Origin: Rhodoligotrophos sp. CJ14
GTDB lineage: Bacteria; Pseudomonadota; Alphaproteobacteria; Rhizobiales; Im1
DNA: 64,000 nt
Reading direction: 5' to 3'
Assembly (NCBI RefSeq): GCF_038811545.1
Contig: NZ_CP133319.1
Location: forward strand, 3,253,516-3,317,515
Shown here: in pieces, positions 34,897 to 43,036 of the stretch
Layout of the letters: each line of letters opens with the position of its first letter
How positions within the stretch are numbered: the stretch's first letter is position 1
Program-made: the position numbers and the translations under genes
Notes under the pieces: model-generated
Database searches by the model: none
What the model saw: the letters and a program-made list of their open reading frames with translations, nothing else
Told to the model about the DNA's origin: nothing

Positions 34897-35434
34897 GCAC
34901 CGCCTCCTGACCATCCAGGGCGGCCATGACCGCCTCGAGCTCGGGATCATGGATGCCGAGCTCGCGCAAATGCAACACCGTCGAGCGGACATATTCCGAG
35001 CACTGGCCTGAAATGCCGCAGCCCTGCAGGATCAGCGGCACCTGCTGTTCAACGGTGAGCCTGCCGGCATATTGCCGGTGCCGTCGATCGATGAGGAAGA
35101 CGAGCGCATCGGCGGCACCACTGCCATTTCTGTCCGTAAAGGAAACTTTACGAACGGCCTCGCGATAGACATCGGTGACCTGTTCGCGGGCACGCAGATA
35201 GGTGACGACTTCGCTCCAGCGTTCCGGCGCGACCCGGAACGCGGTGCCACGGCAGGAGCCGCCCTGGTCCAATCCAAGCACCAGCCCTGGCCTCTCGGGT
35301 GTTCCGCGATGGACATGGGAGAACACGCAAAGCGAACGATGCGCGCCGCGCAGCAGCGCCGGTCGCTGCTCCTCAAACGCGAACCCTGGTCGCCACATGA
35401 GCGATCCGTAGCCAAAAACCCAGAAGTCCTGCAT
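34880..35434 (-). CDS. chaC: Gamma-glutamylcyclotransferase, ChaC family
   Basis: A 184-residue protein with the substrate-binding loop VFGYGSLMWRPGF at residues 6-18, PGLVLGLDQGGSCRG and a conserved Glu in the YLREREQ-like segment (YLRAREQV). ChaC degrades cytosolic glutathione to 5-oxoproline and Cys-Gly. Length is typical. Convergent with gbuA (17-bp overlap) and divergent from the DUF2125 gene, only 32 bp apart. Confidence 0.88.
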   Translation of the reverse strand: MQDFWVFGYGSLMWRPGFAFEEQRPALLRGAHRSLCVFSHVHRGTPERPGLVLGLDQGGSCRGTAFRVAPERWSEVVTYLRAREQVTDVYREAVRKVSFTDRNGSGAADALVFLIDRRHRQYAGRLTVEQQVPLILQGCGISGQCSEYVRSTVLHLRELGIHDPELEAVMAALDGQEAVLTPGK

Positions 35435-35466
35435 GATCCCCGAAACATCCGTTCGTATGAGTTGTG

Positions 35467-36585
35467 ATGCCGCATTCTATAGATCACACCGCCAATGATC
35501 CCAACCAGGCGCGCTCATTGCCGTCGGCAAGGAGTGTGTCTTGGCGTATCGCTTTGCCCTTTTTGGGGCTTTTGGCACTTTTTCTGATCTGGTCCGGATA
35601 TTGGTGGGTTGCGTCCTCCATGAGTCGTCACGGCTTCGAAGACTGGGTGCAGAAGGCGGCCCAGCACGGCATGACACTCTCCTGCAATGACCAGGACTGG
35701 GGCGGCTATCCCTTCCGCATTGAAATGAGCTGCGCGCCTTTGAAGCTGAGTTGGGCGAGCAAGGCTGGTGCCGGTTCGATCGATCTTGGCCGGCTCGAAA
35801 CGGTCTTCCAGCTCTATAATCCCCGCCATGTCCTCGCAGCGGGAGCGCCGCCGGCCACCTACCGCATCGGCGAGGCGGGGCTTGCCGCCCCTTCGACCAT
35901 CATTTCGACGAGCTTTGGTGAGGCCACGTCCAGCCTCATCTTCTCGGAGGGCGATCTTGCGCGGACCGATCTGGTGCTGAAGGAGGCGGTTGCCGATTTC
36001 GGCGGCAGGGATGGCTATTTCGCCCAGGGTCGTGCGCGTTATCTCGAGGTGCACACACGGTTCATTGAGCGGGCTGGTGGGCCTTCGCCAGTCCTGGAAT
36101 TTGCCGCCAGCGGGCAGGAGGTTTCCCTCGCCGGGCCGGCAGTCACATCGGCCACAGGCATTCCCATCGAGCTTGATCGGCTGACGCTGCGCGGCGAGAC
36201 GGACACGCAGCTCAATACCACCCTCGATCCCAGCAGTGCCCTGCGGGAATTCGTCGCCAGGGGCGGCGTGATCAAGATCACGCGGCTGAATGGCCAGCAT
36301 GAGGCCGTGAACATCAATGCCACTGGCGAGGTCACATTCGATGCGCAGGGCAGGGCAAATGGCGATCTTGCGACCGAAGTGACCAACCTGAAGAGCATCC
36401 TGGATCAGCTGCGGGAAGCCGGCCGGCTTGGCGAGCTCGAGGCCGCCTTTTCACTCAATATGCTCACGATGCTCGAAGGCGCCACCTCCGGCCGTGAAGG
36501 GGCGCTTCACGTGAAGGTGGCAATCCGGAACGGCAATGTCTATTTCGGACCATTCGAGATCTTGGAACTGCCGCCGCTGTTCTGA
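35467..36585 (+). CDS. DUF2125 domain protein, membrane-anchored
   Basis: A 372-residue protein with a single N-terminal membrane helix (IALPFLGLLALFLIWSGYWWVA) and a periplasmic beta-rich body starting GFEDWVQKAAQHGMTLSCND, then WGGYPFRIEMSCAPLKL, the DUF2125 signature. The family is common in alphaproteobacteria and has no assigned activity. GTG 35464 precedes ATG 35467 in frame; I use the ATG. Confidence 0.8.
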   Translation: MPHSIDHTANDPNQARSLPSARSVSWRIALPFLGLLALFLIWSGYWWVASSMSRHGFEDWVQKAAQHGMTLSCNDQDWGGYPFRIEMSCAPLKLSWASKAGAGSIDLGRLETVFQLYNPRHVLAAGAPPATYRIGEAGLAAPSTIISTSFGEATSSLIFSEGDLARTDLVLKEAVADFGGRDGYFAQGRARYLEVHTRFIERAGGPSPVLEFAASGQEVSLAGPAVTSATGIPIELDRLTLRGETDTQLNTTLDPSSALREFVARGGVIKITRLNGQHEAVNINATGEVTFDAQGRANGDLATEVTNLKSILDQLREAGRLGELEAAFSLNMLTMLEGATSGREGALHVKVAIRNGNVYFGPFEILELPPLF

Positions 36586-36731
36586 TCGGAACATGGCTCA
36601 AGGTGAGCCATCGCGCGCGAGTATACGGCAGACATTGTGAAGCCTGCCTCCATCAGGGCGCGGGTTATGAGTTCTCTGTGCTTGGGTCTCAGCGCTGGAG
36701 CGGGGATAAGGTCTAGGAGGGGAGAACGCTG

Positions 36732-37322
36732 ATGCGCAGCGAACGTGAAAAAATGCTGGCTGGCGAGCTTTACGATGCGTTGGATCCAGATCTCGTCGCG
36801 GATCGATACAGGGTGAGGCGGTTATGCCAAAAGCTCAACGCATCGAGTGATGCCGATGAGGCTCTGCGTCGAACACTGTGTACGCAAATTTTTGGAAAGG
36901 GCGGTGACACCGTATGGATGCAGCCGCCATTCTACTGCGATTACGGCTACAACATCGAACTGGGTGAGCGCGTATTCTTCAACTTCAACTGCGTGGTCCT
37001 CGATGTCTGCCGAGTGCGTATCGGTGACTACACCCTGTTCGGGCCGGGTGTTCAGGTTCTCACGCCGATGCATCCCCTCGATGCAGCCCTGCGCCGGAAG
37101 CAGGAATATGGGAAACCGGTTGAGATCGGGGCGGACGTATGGGTCGGTGCAGGCGCCCTTGTCCTGCCGGGTGCGAGCATTGGGTCGGGTACAGTGATCG
37201 GCGCCGGCAGCGTTGTGACCCGTGACATTCCCGCTGGCGTTTTTGCAGCTGGCAACCCTTGCCGTGTTATCCGCGGAATCACGGCCGATGAGCGCAATTC
37301 GTACCCTCCGCCTCCGGCTTGA
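36732..37322 (+). CDS. Maltose/galactoside O-acetyltransferase-type hexapeptide protein
   Basis: A 196-residue LbH acetyltransferase. The N-terminal MAC domain (EREKMLAGELYDALDPDL) and hexapeptide repeats (GYNIELGERVFFNFNCVVLD, then VWVGAGALVLPGASIGSGTVIGAG) end in the usual AAGNPCRVIR. The catalytic His is in TPMHPLDA. It acetylates sugars or related acceptors with acetyl-CoA; acceptor unknown. AGGAGGGGAG precedes ATG 36732. Confidence 0.88.
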   Translation: MRSEREKMLAGELYDALDPDLVADRYRVRRLCQKLNASSDADEALRRTLCTQIFGKGGDTVWMQPPFYCDYGYNIELGERVFFNFNCVVLDVCRVRIGDYTLFGPGVQVLTPMHPLDAALRRKQEYGKPVEIGADVWVGAGALVLPGASIGSGTVIGAGSVVTRDIPAGVFAAGNPCRVIRGITADERNSYPPPPA

Positions 37323-37330
37323 GCGCCTAA

Positions 37331-37478
37331 GCATTTTCGAGCGCAGCGGGTACCGGTTCGCGTGAAGAATGCGAGAGGCCGCACCAAGGCATTTTAGAGC
37401 GAAGTGGATGCCGGCCGCTGAAGAATACATGGGGCAATTACGAGAGCGGCTTTCCGATTGAAAGCGAAGGCGCTCTAA
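37331..37478 (+). repeat. Dispersed intergenic repeat, copy B (two head modules, one tail)
   Basis: Head B1 37331-37373 (GCATTTTCGAGCGCAGCGGG, TACCGGTTCGCGTGAAGAAT, GCG), head B2 37389-37428 (GCATTTTAGAGCGAAGTGGA, TGCCGGCCGCTGAAGAATAC), tail 37443-37478 (AGAGCGGCTTTCCGATTG, AAAGCGAAGGCGCTCTAA). The tandem head is the only internal duplication among the copies. It lies downstream of the acetyltransferase gene in a 318-bp gap (37323-37640) that otherwise holds only a short GGCCGT/ACGGCC inverted repeat. Confidence 0.75.
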
Positions 37479-37640
37479 CCTTCCGGTTCTCGCGAGCGTA
37501 AGATGCGTGATCGAGGCTGCCCGCAAGCCTTAACACCGATGGAGCTTGAAGGCCGTCCGAGAGGATTACGGCCATCCAACAATAGGATCTCTCGACTGAG
37601 ACTCCCGGGCTATCTCGGAAACAAGCTGTCAGGATCCCTG

Positions 37641-38135
37641 CTATGCGTCCTGGATTCGGGAAGGGGAACAAGCTGCCCGACTCGGACGCTCGGGCTTGAG
37701 CTTGAAATAAGCCGCAAATGCCGGGAGCAGCTTCTGCAGACCGTGAGGGCTCGGCTCGTGTTGCATCTCTTCTGCGGCGGCCGGCAGCAGGGCCGCCGAG
37801 AGATCTGCAAGGGCCGTTTCCACCTCGCTATCCGTCTCAGCGAGAAGGTGAACATGCACCTCGTTCACCCCATGCTGCTTGACGAGCTGAGAAGGAAGGC
37901 ATCCCCCCAACCCATCGAAGGCCTGGGGAAACCGGCCGATGGCACAGACCTCGCGCTGACCAGCACCATCGCGCCTGATTGCGAGATAGACGGCACCGGG
38001 GCAGGGAGGGCAATCCTTCAGCCGAAAAACGCTATGGATATAGCGACGCCCCGAGCTGCCGTTCCAATACCAGAAGCGGTCGCCGAATGGGCCGTCGCTG
38101 TTCACGTGGGCGGAATGGGAGGAGATCTTGATCAT
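37641..38135 (-). CDS. Conserved small protein of unknown function beside nrdJ, LexA box upstream
   Basis: A 164-residue soluble protein. RFWYWNGSSGRRYIHSVFRL, a CPPC pair (42-45), GAVYLAIRR and HVHLLAETDSEVETALADL look conserved rather than random; I recall similar proteins next to B12-dependent ribonucleotide reductases in other alphaproteobacteria, without a known role. It starts 55 bp downstream of nrdJ on the same strand. A GTTC-N7-GTTC LexA box sits between a TTGACG -35 and a TAATTT -10, and the predicted transcription start falls on the ATG, with no Shine-Dalgarno. A longer frame on the opposite strand is rejected. Confidence 0.72.
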   Translation of the reverse strand: MIKISSHSAHVNSDGPFGDRFWYWNGSSGRRYIHSVFRLKDCPPCPGAVYLAIRRDGAGQREVCAIGRFPQAFDGLGGCLPSQLVKQHGVNEVHVHLLAETDSEVETALADLSAALLPAAAEEMQHEPSPHGLQKLLPAFAAYFKLKPERPSRAACSPSRIQDA

Positions 38136-38147
38136 GCGAATAAATTA

Positions 38148-38171
38148 GAACAAACAAAGAACATTCGTCAA
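38148..38171 (-). promoter_or_regulatory. LexA (SOS) box within a promoter
   Basis: On the minus strand GTTC-TTTGTTT-GTTC occupies 38162-38148, the exact GTTC-N7-GTTC direct repeat known for alphaproteobacterial LexA. A TTGACG -35 at 38171-38166 and TAATTT about 18 bp further place the box in the spacer, where LexA would block polymerase. Confidence 0.65.
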
Positions 38172-38190
38172 GCCTGAATCGCAGATCTTC

Positions 38191-40494
38191 TCAGCCGCAG
38201 CGGGAATAGCCGCACGACATGCAGGTTGCGCATCCCTCTTGGAAAACCAGAGTCGCCGAACCGCAGCGCGGGCACTGGGCGGGTGCTCGCGTCATATGCT
38301 GTACCGGCGATGTCTCTTGCGCGCTGCTCGCTTCGGTCGAGCTATCCGTGCCACGGATGAAACGCCCTTCGGGGGAAAGAAAGCCGATATCGAGCATATG
38401 CTGCTCGATCACGCCACCGATTGCCGCAAGCAGGCTCGGCACATAGCGTCCTTTGAGCCATTGGCCGCCGCGCGGGTCGAACACCGCCTTGAGCTCCTCG
38501 ACCACGAACGATACGTCGCCGCCGCGCCGAAACACGGCCGAGATCATCCGGGTCAGCGCCACCGTCCAGGCATAATGCTCCATATTCTTCGAATTGATGA
38601 AGATCTCGAAGGGCACGCGCCGGCCATCGCGCATCGTGTCGTTGATGGTGATATAGATGGCATGGTCCGAGTCTGGCCACTTCAGCTTATAGGTAAAGCC
38701 GGGCAGGACCGACGCTCTCTCCATCGGCGAATCAGAGGCCCCTGTCGCCGCGACCACCGGCGTCGGCGATGAGCCGGCGGGCTGCTCGATGCTGAGCACC
38801 GAGCCGGTGATCTCATTCGGCCGGTAGGTGGTGCAGCCCTTAAGGCCCATGTCATAGGCCAGCTGATAGACGTCGCGGAACGCCTCGAACGAGATCTCCT
38901 GCGGCACGTTCACCGTTTTTGAGATCGAGCTATCCACATGCGCCTGGAGTGCGGCCTCCATGACCAGGTGATCACGGGGGCTCAGCTCCTGGGTGGTGAC
39001 GAAGAACTCGGGGAGCGCCGCTTCTTCTCCGAAGAGCCGCCGAAACATCCGATAGGCATAGTCCGAGACCGGCTCTGTTCGATGACTGCCATCAGGCAGC
39101 AGCACCCGGCGCTGATAGGTGTAGCTGAACACCGGCTCCACGCCGCTCGAGATATTGTCGGCGAAGAGCGAGATGGTGCCCGTCGGTGCGATCGAGGTCA
39201 GCAAGGCGTTTCGGATGCCATGCTTGGCGATGCGCTTTCGAAGCTCCTTGGGCAATCGTGATGCGTGGCCATTGGCGAGATAGGCATCCGCATCGAACAG
39301 TGGAAAGGCACCTTTCTCGGCCGCAAGCTCCACACTGGCAGCATAGGCGGCATGCTCGATCGCGCCCATCCATGCCTTTGCGCGCGCCGCAGCGGCCTCG
39401 CTGCCATATCGGAGCCCGCACATGATGAGTGCGTTCGCAAGCCCGGTCACACCAAGTCCGATGCGACGCTTGGCCAAGGCTTCCTTCCGTTGTGCCTCGA
39501 GCGGATAATTCGAGACATCAACCACATTGTCCATCATCCGCACGGCCGTGGTCACCAGCCGGCCGAGCTCATCCTCGTCGATCCGGGCCTGACCCGAGAA
39601 GGGGTCATGCACCAGTCTCGCCAGGTTGATAGACCCGAGGAGGCAGGCCCCATAGGGCGGCAGCGGCTGCTCACCACAGGGATTTGTGGCGTTGATCTGC
39701 TCGCAATATTGCAAGTTATTGAGTGCATTTACCCGGTCGATGAAGATCACGCCCGGCTCGGCATAATCATAGGTGGCGCGCATGATCTTGTCCCAGAGCG
39801 CCCGGGCGCGCACTGTCTTGAACACCCTGCCGCTGAACACCAGGGGCCAGTCGCTGTCATCGCGGACCGCTTCCATGAAGGCGTCGGTCACCAGCACGGA
39901 CAGATTGAACATGCGCAGCCGGTTGGGGTCGCGCTTCACATCGATGAAGGCTTCGATATCCGGATGATCGCAGCGCATGGTCGCCATCATGGCGCCCCGG
40001 CGGGACCCCGCGGACATGATGGTGCGGCACATCGCGTCCCACACATCCATGAAGCTGAGTGGTCCCGAGGCATCAGCGCCCACCCCTTGCACAGGGGCGC
40101 CGTGCGGACGCAGCGTCGAGAAGTCATTCCCGATCCCGCCACCCTGCTGCATGGTCAGGGCTGCTTCGCGGAGGCCCTCGAAAATGCCCGACATGTCATC
40201 GGCGATGGTGCCCATCACGAAGCAGTTGAACAGCGTCACCTGCCGTCCCGTCCCCGCCCCCGCCAGGATGCGCCCGGCCGGCAGGAACCGGTAGCCCGCC
40301 ATCGCTTCATAGAATTCCGCTGCGTAGGCTTCTCGCTTGTCCGACCGCTCGGGCGCTGCGAGCGCTCTTGCGACGCGCCACCATGTATCATCCACCGTCT
40401 GGTCGATCGGGGTACCGTTCGGCTGCTTGAAACGGTATTTCATGTCCCAGATTTCGTGGGCGATCGGGGACAGCTCGCGTACCAATTCGGTCAT
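38191..40494 (-). CDS. nrdJ: Adenosylcobalamin-dependent (class II) ribonucleotide reductase
   Basis: A 767-residue enzyme. LPAGRILAGAGT, TLFNCFVMGTI, the active-site NPCGEQPLPPYGACLLGSIN, SIAPTGTISLFADN and STYRPNE-like TTYRPNEITG are class II RNR marks. A C-terminal zinc ribbon-like tail has CPRC and CMSCGYSRCG cysteines that relay electrons. It reduces ribonucleotides for DNA synthesis independently of oxygen, using a B12-derived radical. It follows plsC by 43 bp on the same strand; a possible NrdR box lies in that gap. The PduO-type enzyme at 59433 could supply the cofactor. Confidence 0.95.
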   Translation of the reverse strand: MTELVRELSPIAHEIWDMKYRFKQPNGTPIDQTVDDTWWRVARALAAPERSDKREAYAAEFYEAMAGYRFLPAGRILAGAGTGRQVTLFNCFVMGTIADDMSGIFEGLREAALTMQQGGGIGNDFSTLRPHGAPVQGVGADASGPLSFMDVWDAMCRTIMSAGSRRGAMMATMRCDHPDIEAFIDVKRDPNRLRMFNLSVLVTDAFMEAVRDDSDWPLVFSGRVFKTVRARALWDKIMRATYDYAEPGVIFIDRVNALNNLQYCEQINATNPCGEQPLPPYGACLLGSINLARLVHDPFSGQARIDEDELGRLVTTAVRMMDNVVDVSNYPLEAQRKEALAKRRIGLGVTGLANALIMCGLRYGSEAAAARAKAWMGAIEHAAYAASVELAAEKGAFPLFDADAYLANGHASRLPKELRKRIAKHGIRNALLTSIAPTGTISLFADNISSGVEPVFSYTYQRRVLLPDGSHRTEPVSDYAYRMFRRLFGEEAALPEFFVTTQELSPRDHLVMEAALQAHVDSSISKTVNVPQEISFEAFRDVYQLAYDMGLKGCTTYRPNEITGSVLSIEQPAGSSPTPVVAATGASDSPMERASVLPGFTYKLKWPDSDHAIYITINDTMRDGRRVPFEIFINSKNMEHYAWTVALTRMISAVFRRGGDVSFVVEELKAVFDPRGGQWLKGRYVPSLLAAIGGVIEQHMLDIGFLSPEGRFIRGTDSSTEASSAQETSPVQHMTRAPAQCPRCGSATLVFQEGCATCMSCGYSRCG

Positions 40495-40522
40495 CGGGAC
40501 TCGGGGGTTCGCCGTTTATGAG

Positions 40523-40538
40523 CCCCTGAATATAGTGT
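40523..40538. promoter_or_regulatory. Possible NrdR box upstream of nrdJ
   Basis: On the minus strand ACACTATATTCAGGGG matches the NrdR consensus (acaCwAtATaTwGtgt) at about 12 of 16 positions, 28 bp before the nrdJ ATG. NrdR sites normally come in pairs and no second box was found, so support is limited. It abuts GTCAGGCCTGAC (40537-40548), a perfect 12-bp palindrome overlapping the plsC stop. Confidence 0.3.
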
Positions 40539-41305
40539 CAGGCCTGACCAGAGTCGAGGCTATGTTCTCTTTTTGTGCCAGTTGGATTAGAAGCCTCTGC
40601 TTCTGCCACGAGCCGGGCGGTGGCCGTTTCGATCCGGTCTTCGAGCTGCTGATCGAACGCGCGGCGACTCAGCCCAGGCTCGATCAGCGGCAGAATCTCC
40701 ACAATCACCGTGCCGGGGTACCGGAGGAACTTGCGGCGCGGCCAGAATATCCCGGAATTGAGCGCGATCGGCACGCAGGGCAGTTCGAGTTGCCGGTAAA
40801 GGGCGGCTGTTCCCGGCCGATAGGCGGGCGGGGCACCCGGCGCCCGTCTTGTGCCTTCGGGAAAGACGATGATTTGCCGTCCCTCCGCCTTGGCGCGTGC
40901 CGCCGCTTGCATCATCCGCCGCAAAGCCGTGGCCCCCGCGGTGCGATCAACCGGAATCATCCGGAACTTGAGCGCGAACCAACCAAAGAGCGGGATATAG
41001 GTGAGCTCCCGCTTTAAGATCACGGCCGGATCATCGAACAGCGGCAGCAGAGCGAACGTCTCCCACAGCGACTGGTGCTTGGCCGCAACCAGGAGCGGTC
41101 CTTTCGGGATGAGCTCTGTTCCCCTGAACTGGACCCTGAGCCCCACAACCCAGCGCAACAGCAAGAGCGATGATCGCGCCCACACTTTGAGAGCCGCCAT
41201 GGACCACGCCCTGGGCGTCACGTAGAACACGCAGCCCACAACCATGAAGGCGATCAGGTTGAGATAAAAGAGCAGATTGAAGAGCAGCGACCGGAGGACG
41301 AGCAT
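40538..41305 (-). CDS. plsC: 1-acyl-sn-glycerol-3-phosphate acyltransferase
   Basis: A 255-residue PlsC with an N-terminal hydrophobic region (LLFNLLFYLNLIAFMVVGCVF). The catalytic motif reads HQSLWE, that is HX4E rather than the usual HX4D, and FPEGTRR is the phosphate-binding block. It makes phosphatidic acid from lysophosphatidic acid. ATG 41305 is chosen as it starts the conserved N-terminus and avoids overlap with the YdcF-like gene, 13 bp upstream. Confidence 0.9.
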   Translation of the reverse strand: MLVLRSLLFNLLFYLNLIAFMVVGCVFYVTPRAWSMAALKVWARSSLLLLRWVVGLRVQFRGTELIPKGPLLVAAKHQSLWETFALLPLFDDPAVILKRELTYIPLFGWFALKFRMIPVDRTAGATALRRMMQAAARAKAEGRQIIVFPEGTRRAPGAPPAYRPGTAALYRQLELPCVPIALNSGIFWPRRKFLRYPGTVIVEILPLIEPGLSRRAFDQQLEDRIETATARLVAEAEASNPTGTKREHSLDSGQA

Positions 41306-41318
41306 CCCTTGGAACCGC

Positions 41319-42035
41319 TCAGGATTGTGCAGGCGCAACCGGCACCCGCCAACTATCCCAGGCGATCTTCCGCGCCAGGGCCACCAGATATTTCGCGTAT
41401 TCCGTCGCCACCACGCGCAAGGCGACACTGTTGGTGAGCATTTCGACCGCCGAGCCCGTCACCGGCGAGCCCGCCTTCACGGGATAAGCGATTACACGTG
41501 CTTCAGGCAGGTAGCGTTGAAACTCGATGAGGCTGCGCGGCATGTGATAATTGCTGGTCACCAGAATGACGCTCGTGAAATGCTGATTTCTCACCCACGC
41601 CGCCGCTTCTGCGGCATTGCCCTCGGTATTGACGGCTTGCCGGCCGAGATCCACGCAGCAATCGAACAGCTGCTTGCTGGCATCGAGCTCGGACCGCAGG
41701 GCCTCGCGGCTGGTCGCAACGTTCACTCCGGTGATGAGGAGGCGCTTGGCGCTGCCATTGCCCAAGAGCTTGAGCGCTTCCGAAATCCGTGCCGCCCCAC
41801 CCGTGAGCACGACAATTCCATCGGCCTGCGGAGCGGCCTGCGGTTCGTCGTGAGCGATCTTCACCGCGAATGCGCCGAGTCCGCCGGCCAGCGCCAGGAG
41901 CAGGATCAGCGCGAGACAGACAAAGACAACGGCCGGGCGTCGGGGGCCGCGGGAGGAATTGGCTACGCTGCTCTGAGTTCCCGCTTGGGAATTGCCATTC
42001 ATGTCACGCCCATGAAAACCCCGATCGTCACCCAT
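41319..42035 (-). CDS. YdcF/SanA-like (DUF218) membrane protein
   Basis: A 238-residue protein: one membrane helix (PAVVFVCLALILLLALAGGLGAF), then a DUF218 domain beginning DGIVVLTGGAARISEAL, with LLITGVN, NTEGNAAEAA and LVTSNYHMPRS motifs typical of the family. Such proteins are linked to envelope integrity and polysaccharide carrier handling, mechanism unclear. In-frame starts at 42035 and 42002 are both plausible. Part of the run ftsE-ftsX-ydcF-plsC-nrdJ on the minus strand. Confidence 0.82.
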   Translation of the reverse strand: MGDDRGFHGRDMNGNSQAGTQSSVANSSRGPRRPAVVFVCLALILLLALAGGLGAFAVKIAHDEPQAAPQADGIVVLTGGAARISEALKLLGNGSAKRLLITGVNVATSREALRSELDASKQLFDCCVDLGRQAVNTEGNAAEAAAWVRNQHFTSVILVTSNYHMPRSLIEFQRYLPEARVIAYPVKAGSPVTGSAVEMLTNSVALRVVATEYAKYLVALARKIAWDSWRVPVAPAQS

Positions 42036-42055
42036 GAGCGAATGCCCTTATAGGA

Positions 42056-43036
42056 CTAGAGGACATCACTCAAGATCCGCATGACGGTCACGCGCGAGGT
42101 TATCAGGCTGACGACCACCGCAGCAATTGGGACGAGCAGGAACAGCGCGTAGCTGCGGAGGGAGAGCTCGGCAGGTCCAAACATCAGCGAGCGACTGGCA
42201 TCCGTCAGCCCGCCGGGCACATCGCTCGGGCCCATGAAAGCGATGAGGACGACAGTGATCGCGCCTGCAACCGTGCCGATCAGGCCCGCCTTGAAGGCCA
42301 GCCGAACGAAATGCCATTGCACTTGGCGTGCGATGAACCGGTCGCGGGCACCGACGAGATGCAACACCTCCACGATGTTGCGATTGGCCGCGATTGCAGA
42401 CCGGGTCGCGAACACGGTCACCGCGATTGTCGCCAGCGCGATGATGGCGAGCACCCCATAGCCGATCCATCGCAGCGTACCTGCTGTCCGACTGAGCTGT
42501 GACTGCCATTGTTGATGGGTATCGAGATCCGCCCCCGTCACCTGTGCTGCCAAGGCGGTGCGCAACGCTTGCAGGTCTGGCGGGTGATTCGGGTCGGTTT
42601 GCACGGCGATCATTCGAGGTATCGGCAGATCCTGGATCACCGACAGGGTGCCAAGCCATGGTTCGAGCAGCTGCGCGGCTTGGGCTTTATCGATGATCCG
42701 GAAGCCGGTCACGCCTGGCGTCGACTGGAGGATGACCGACGCCTTGTCGACTTGCGCATCGATGTCGGTACCGTCCATCGGCCTGATCTGCAATGTCACC
42801 TCTCGCGCGATGTCCTCGCTCCACACCGAGACCGCTTGGTCGATGACCAGAACCCCCGCAAGGGCCAGGCAGGCCAGAAATGACATGAGGGTGACCACCA
42901 GCAGCAATGACCGCCCGACCACGGTGCCAGCCGGCATGATGGGTTCGGCATAGCGCGGCAGCTCGCTGGTCGGTGCGGCTGGTCGTTCCGCTTGGACCGG
43001 TGCTCCCAGGCTAGGCTCTTTGCGGATGGACGTCAT
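42056..43036 (-). CDS. ftsX: Cell division ABC transporter permease FtsX
   Basis: A 326-residue protein with four membrane helices: one near residue 45 (LLLVVTLMSFLACLALAGVL), then a periplasmic domain (85-195), and three in the C-terminal FtsX domain (about 205-320; NIVEVLHLVGARDRFIARQ). FtsX with FtsE links the divisome to periplasmic murein hydrolase activation. It overlaps ftsE by 4 bp. Cytosolic N-terminal extension of about 35 residues is Pro/Ala-rich. Confidence 0.9.
   Translation of the reverse strand: MTSIRKEPSLGAPVQAERPAAPTSELPRYAEPIMPAGTVVGRSLLLVVTLMSFLACLALAGVLVIDQAVSVWSEDIAREVTLQIRPMDGTDIDAQVDKASVILQSTPGVTGFRIIDKAQAAQLLEPWLGTLSVIQDLPIPRMIAVQTDPNHPPDLQALRTALAAQVTGADLDTHQQWQSQLSRTAGTLRWIGYGVLAIIALATIAVTVFATRSAIAANRNIVEVLHLVGARDRFIARQVQWHFVRLAFKAGLIGTVAGAITVVLIAFMGPSDVPGGLTDASRSLMFGPAELSLRSYALFLLVPIAAVVVSLITSRVTVMRILSDVL

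Noticed and set aside
37503-38177. Plus-strand open frame of 224 codons
   Set aside because: The opposite frame (37641-38135) has the more protein-like composition, a promoter with LexA box at the right place, and the same direction as nrdJ.
39265-40521. Plus-strand open frame of 418 codons
   Set aside because: It is antisense to nrdJ, whose family motifs are unambiguous.
40495-40540. Cobalamin riboswitch before nrdJ
   Set aside because: The 43-bp gap is too short and lacks the conserved B12-box sequences.
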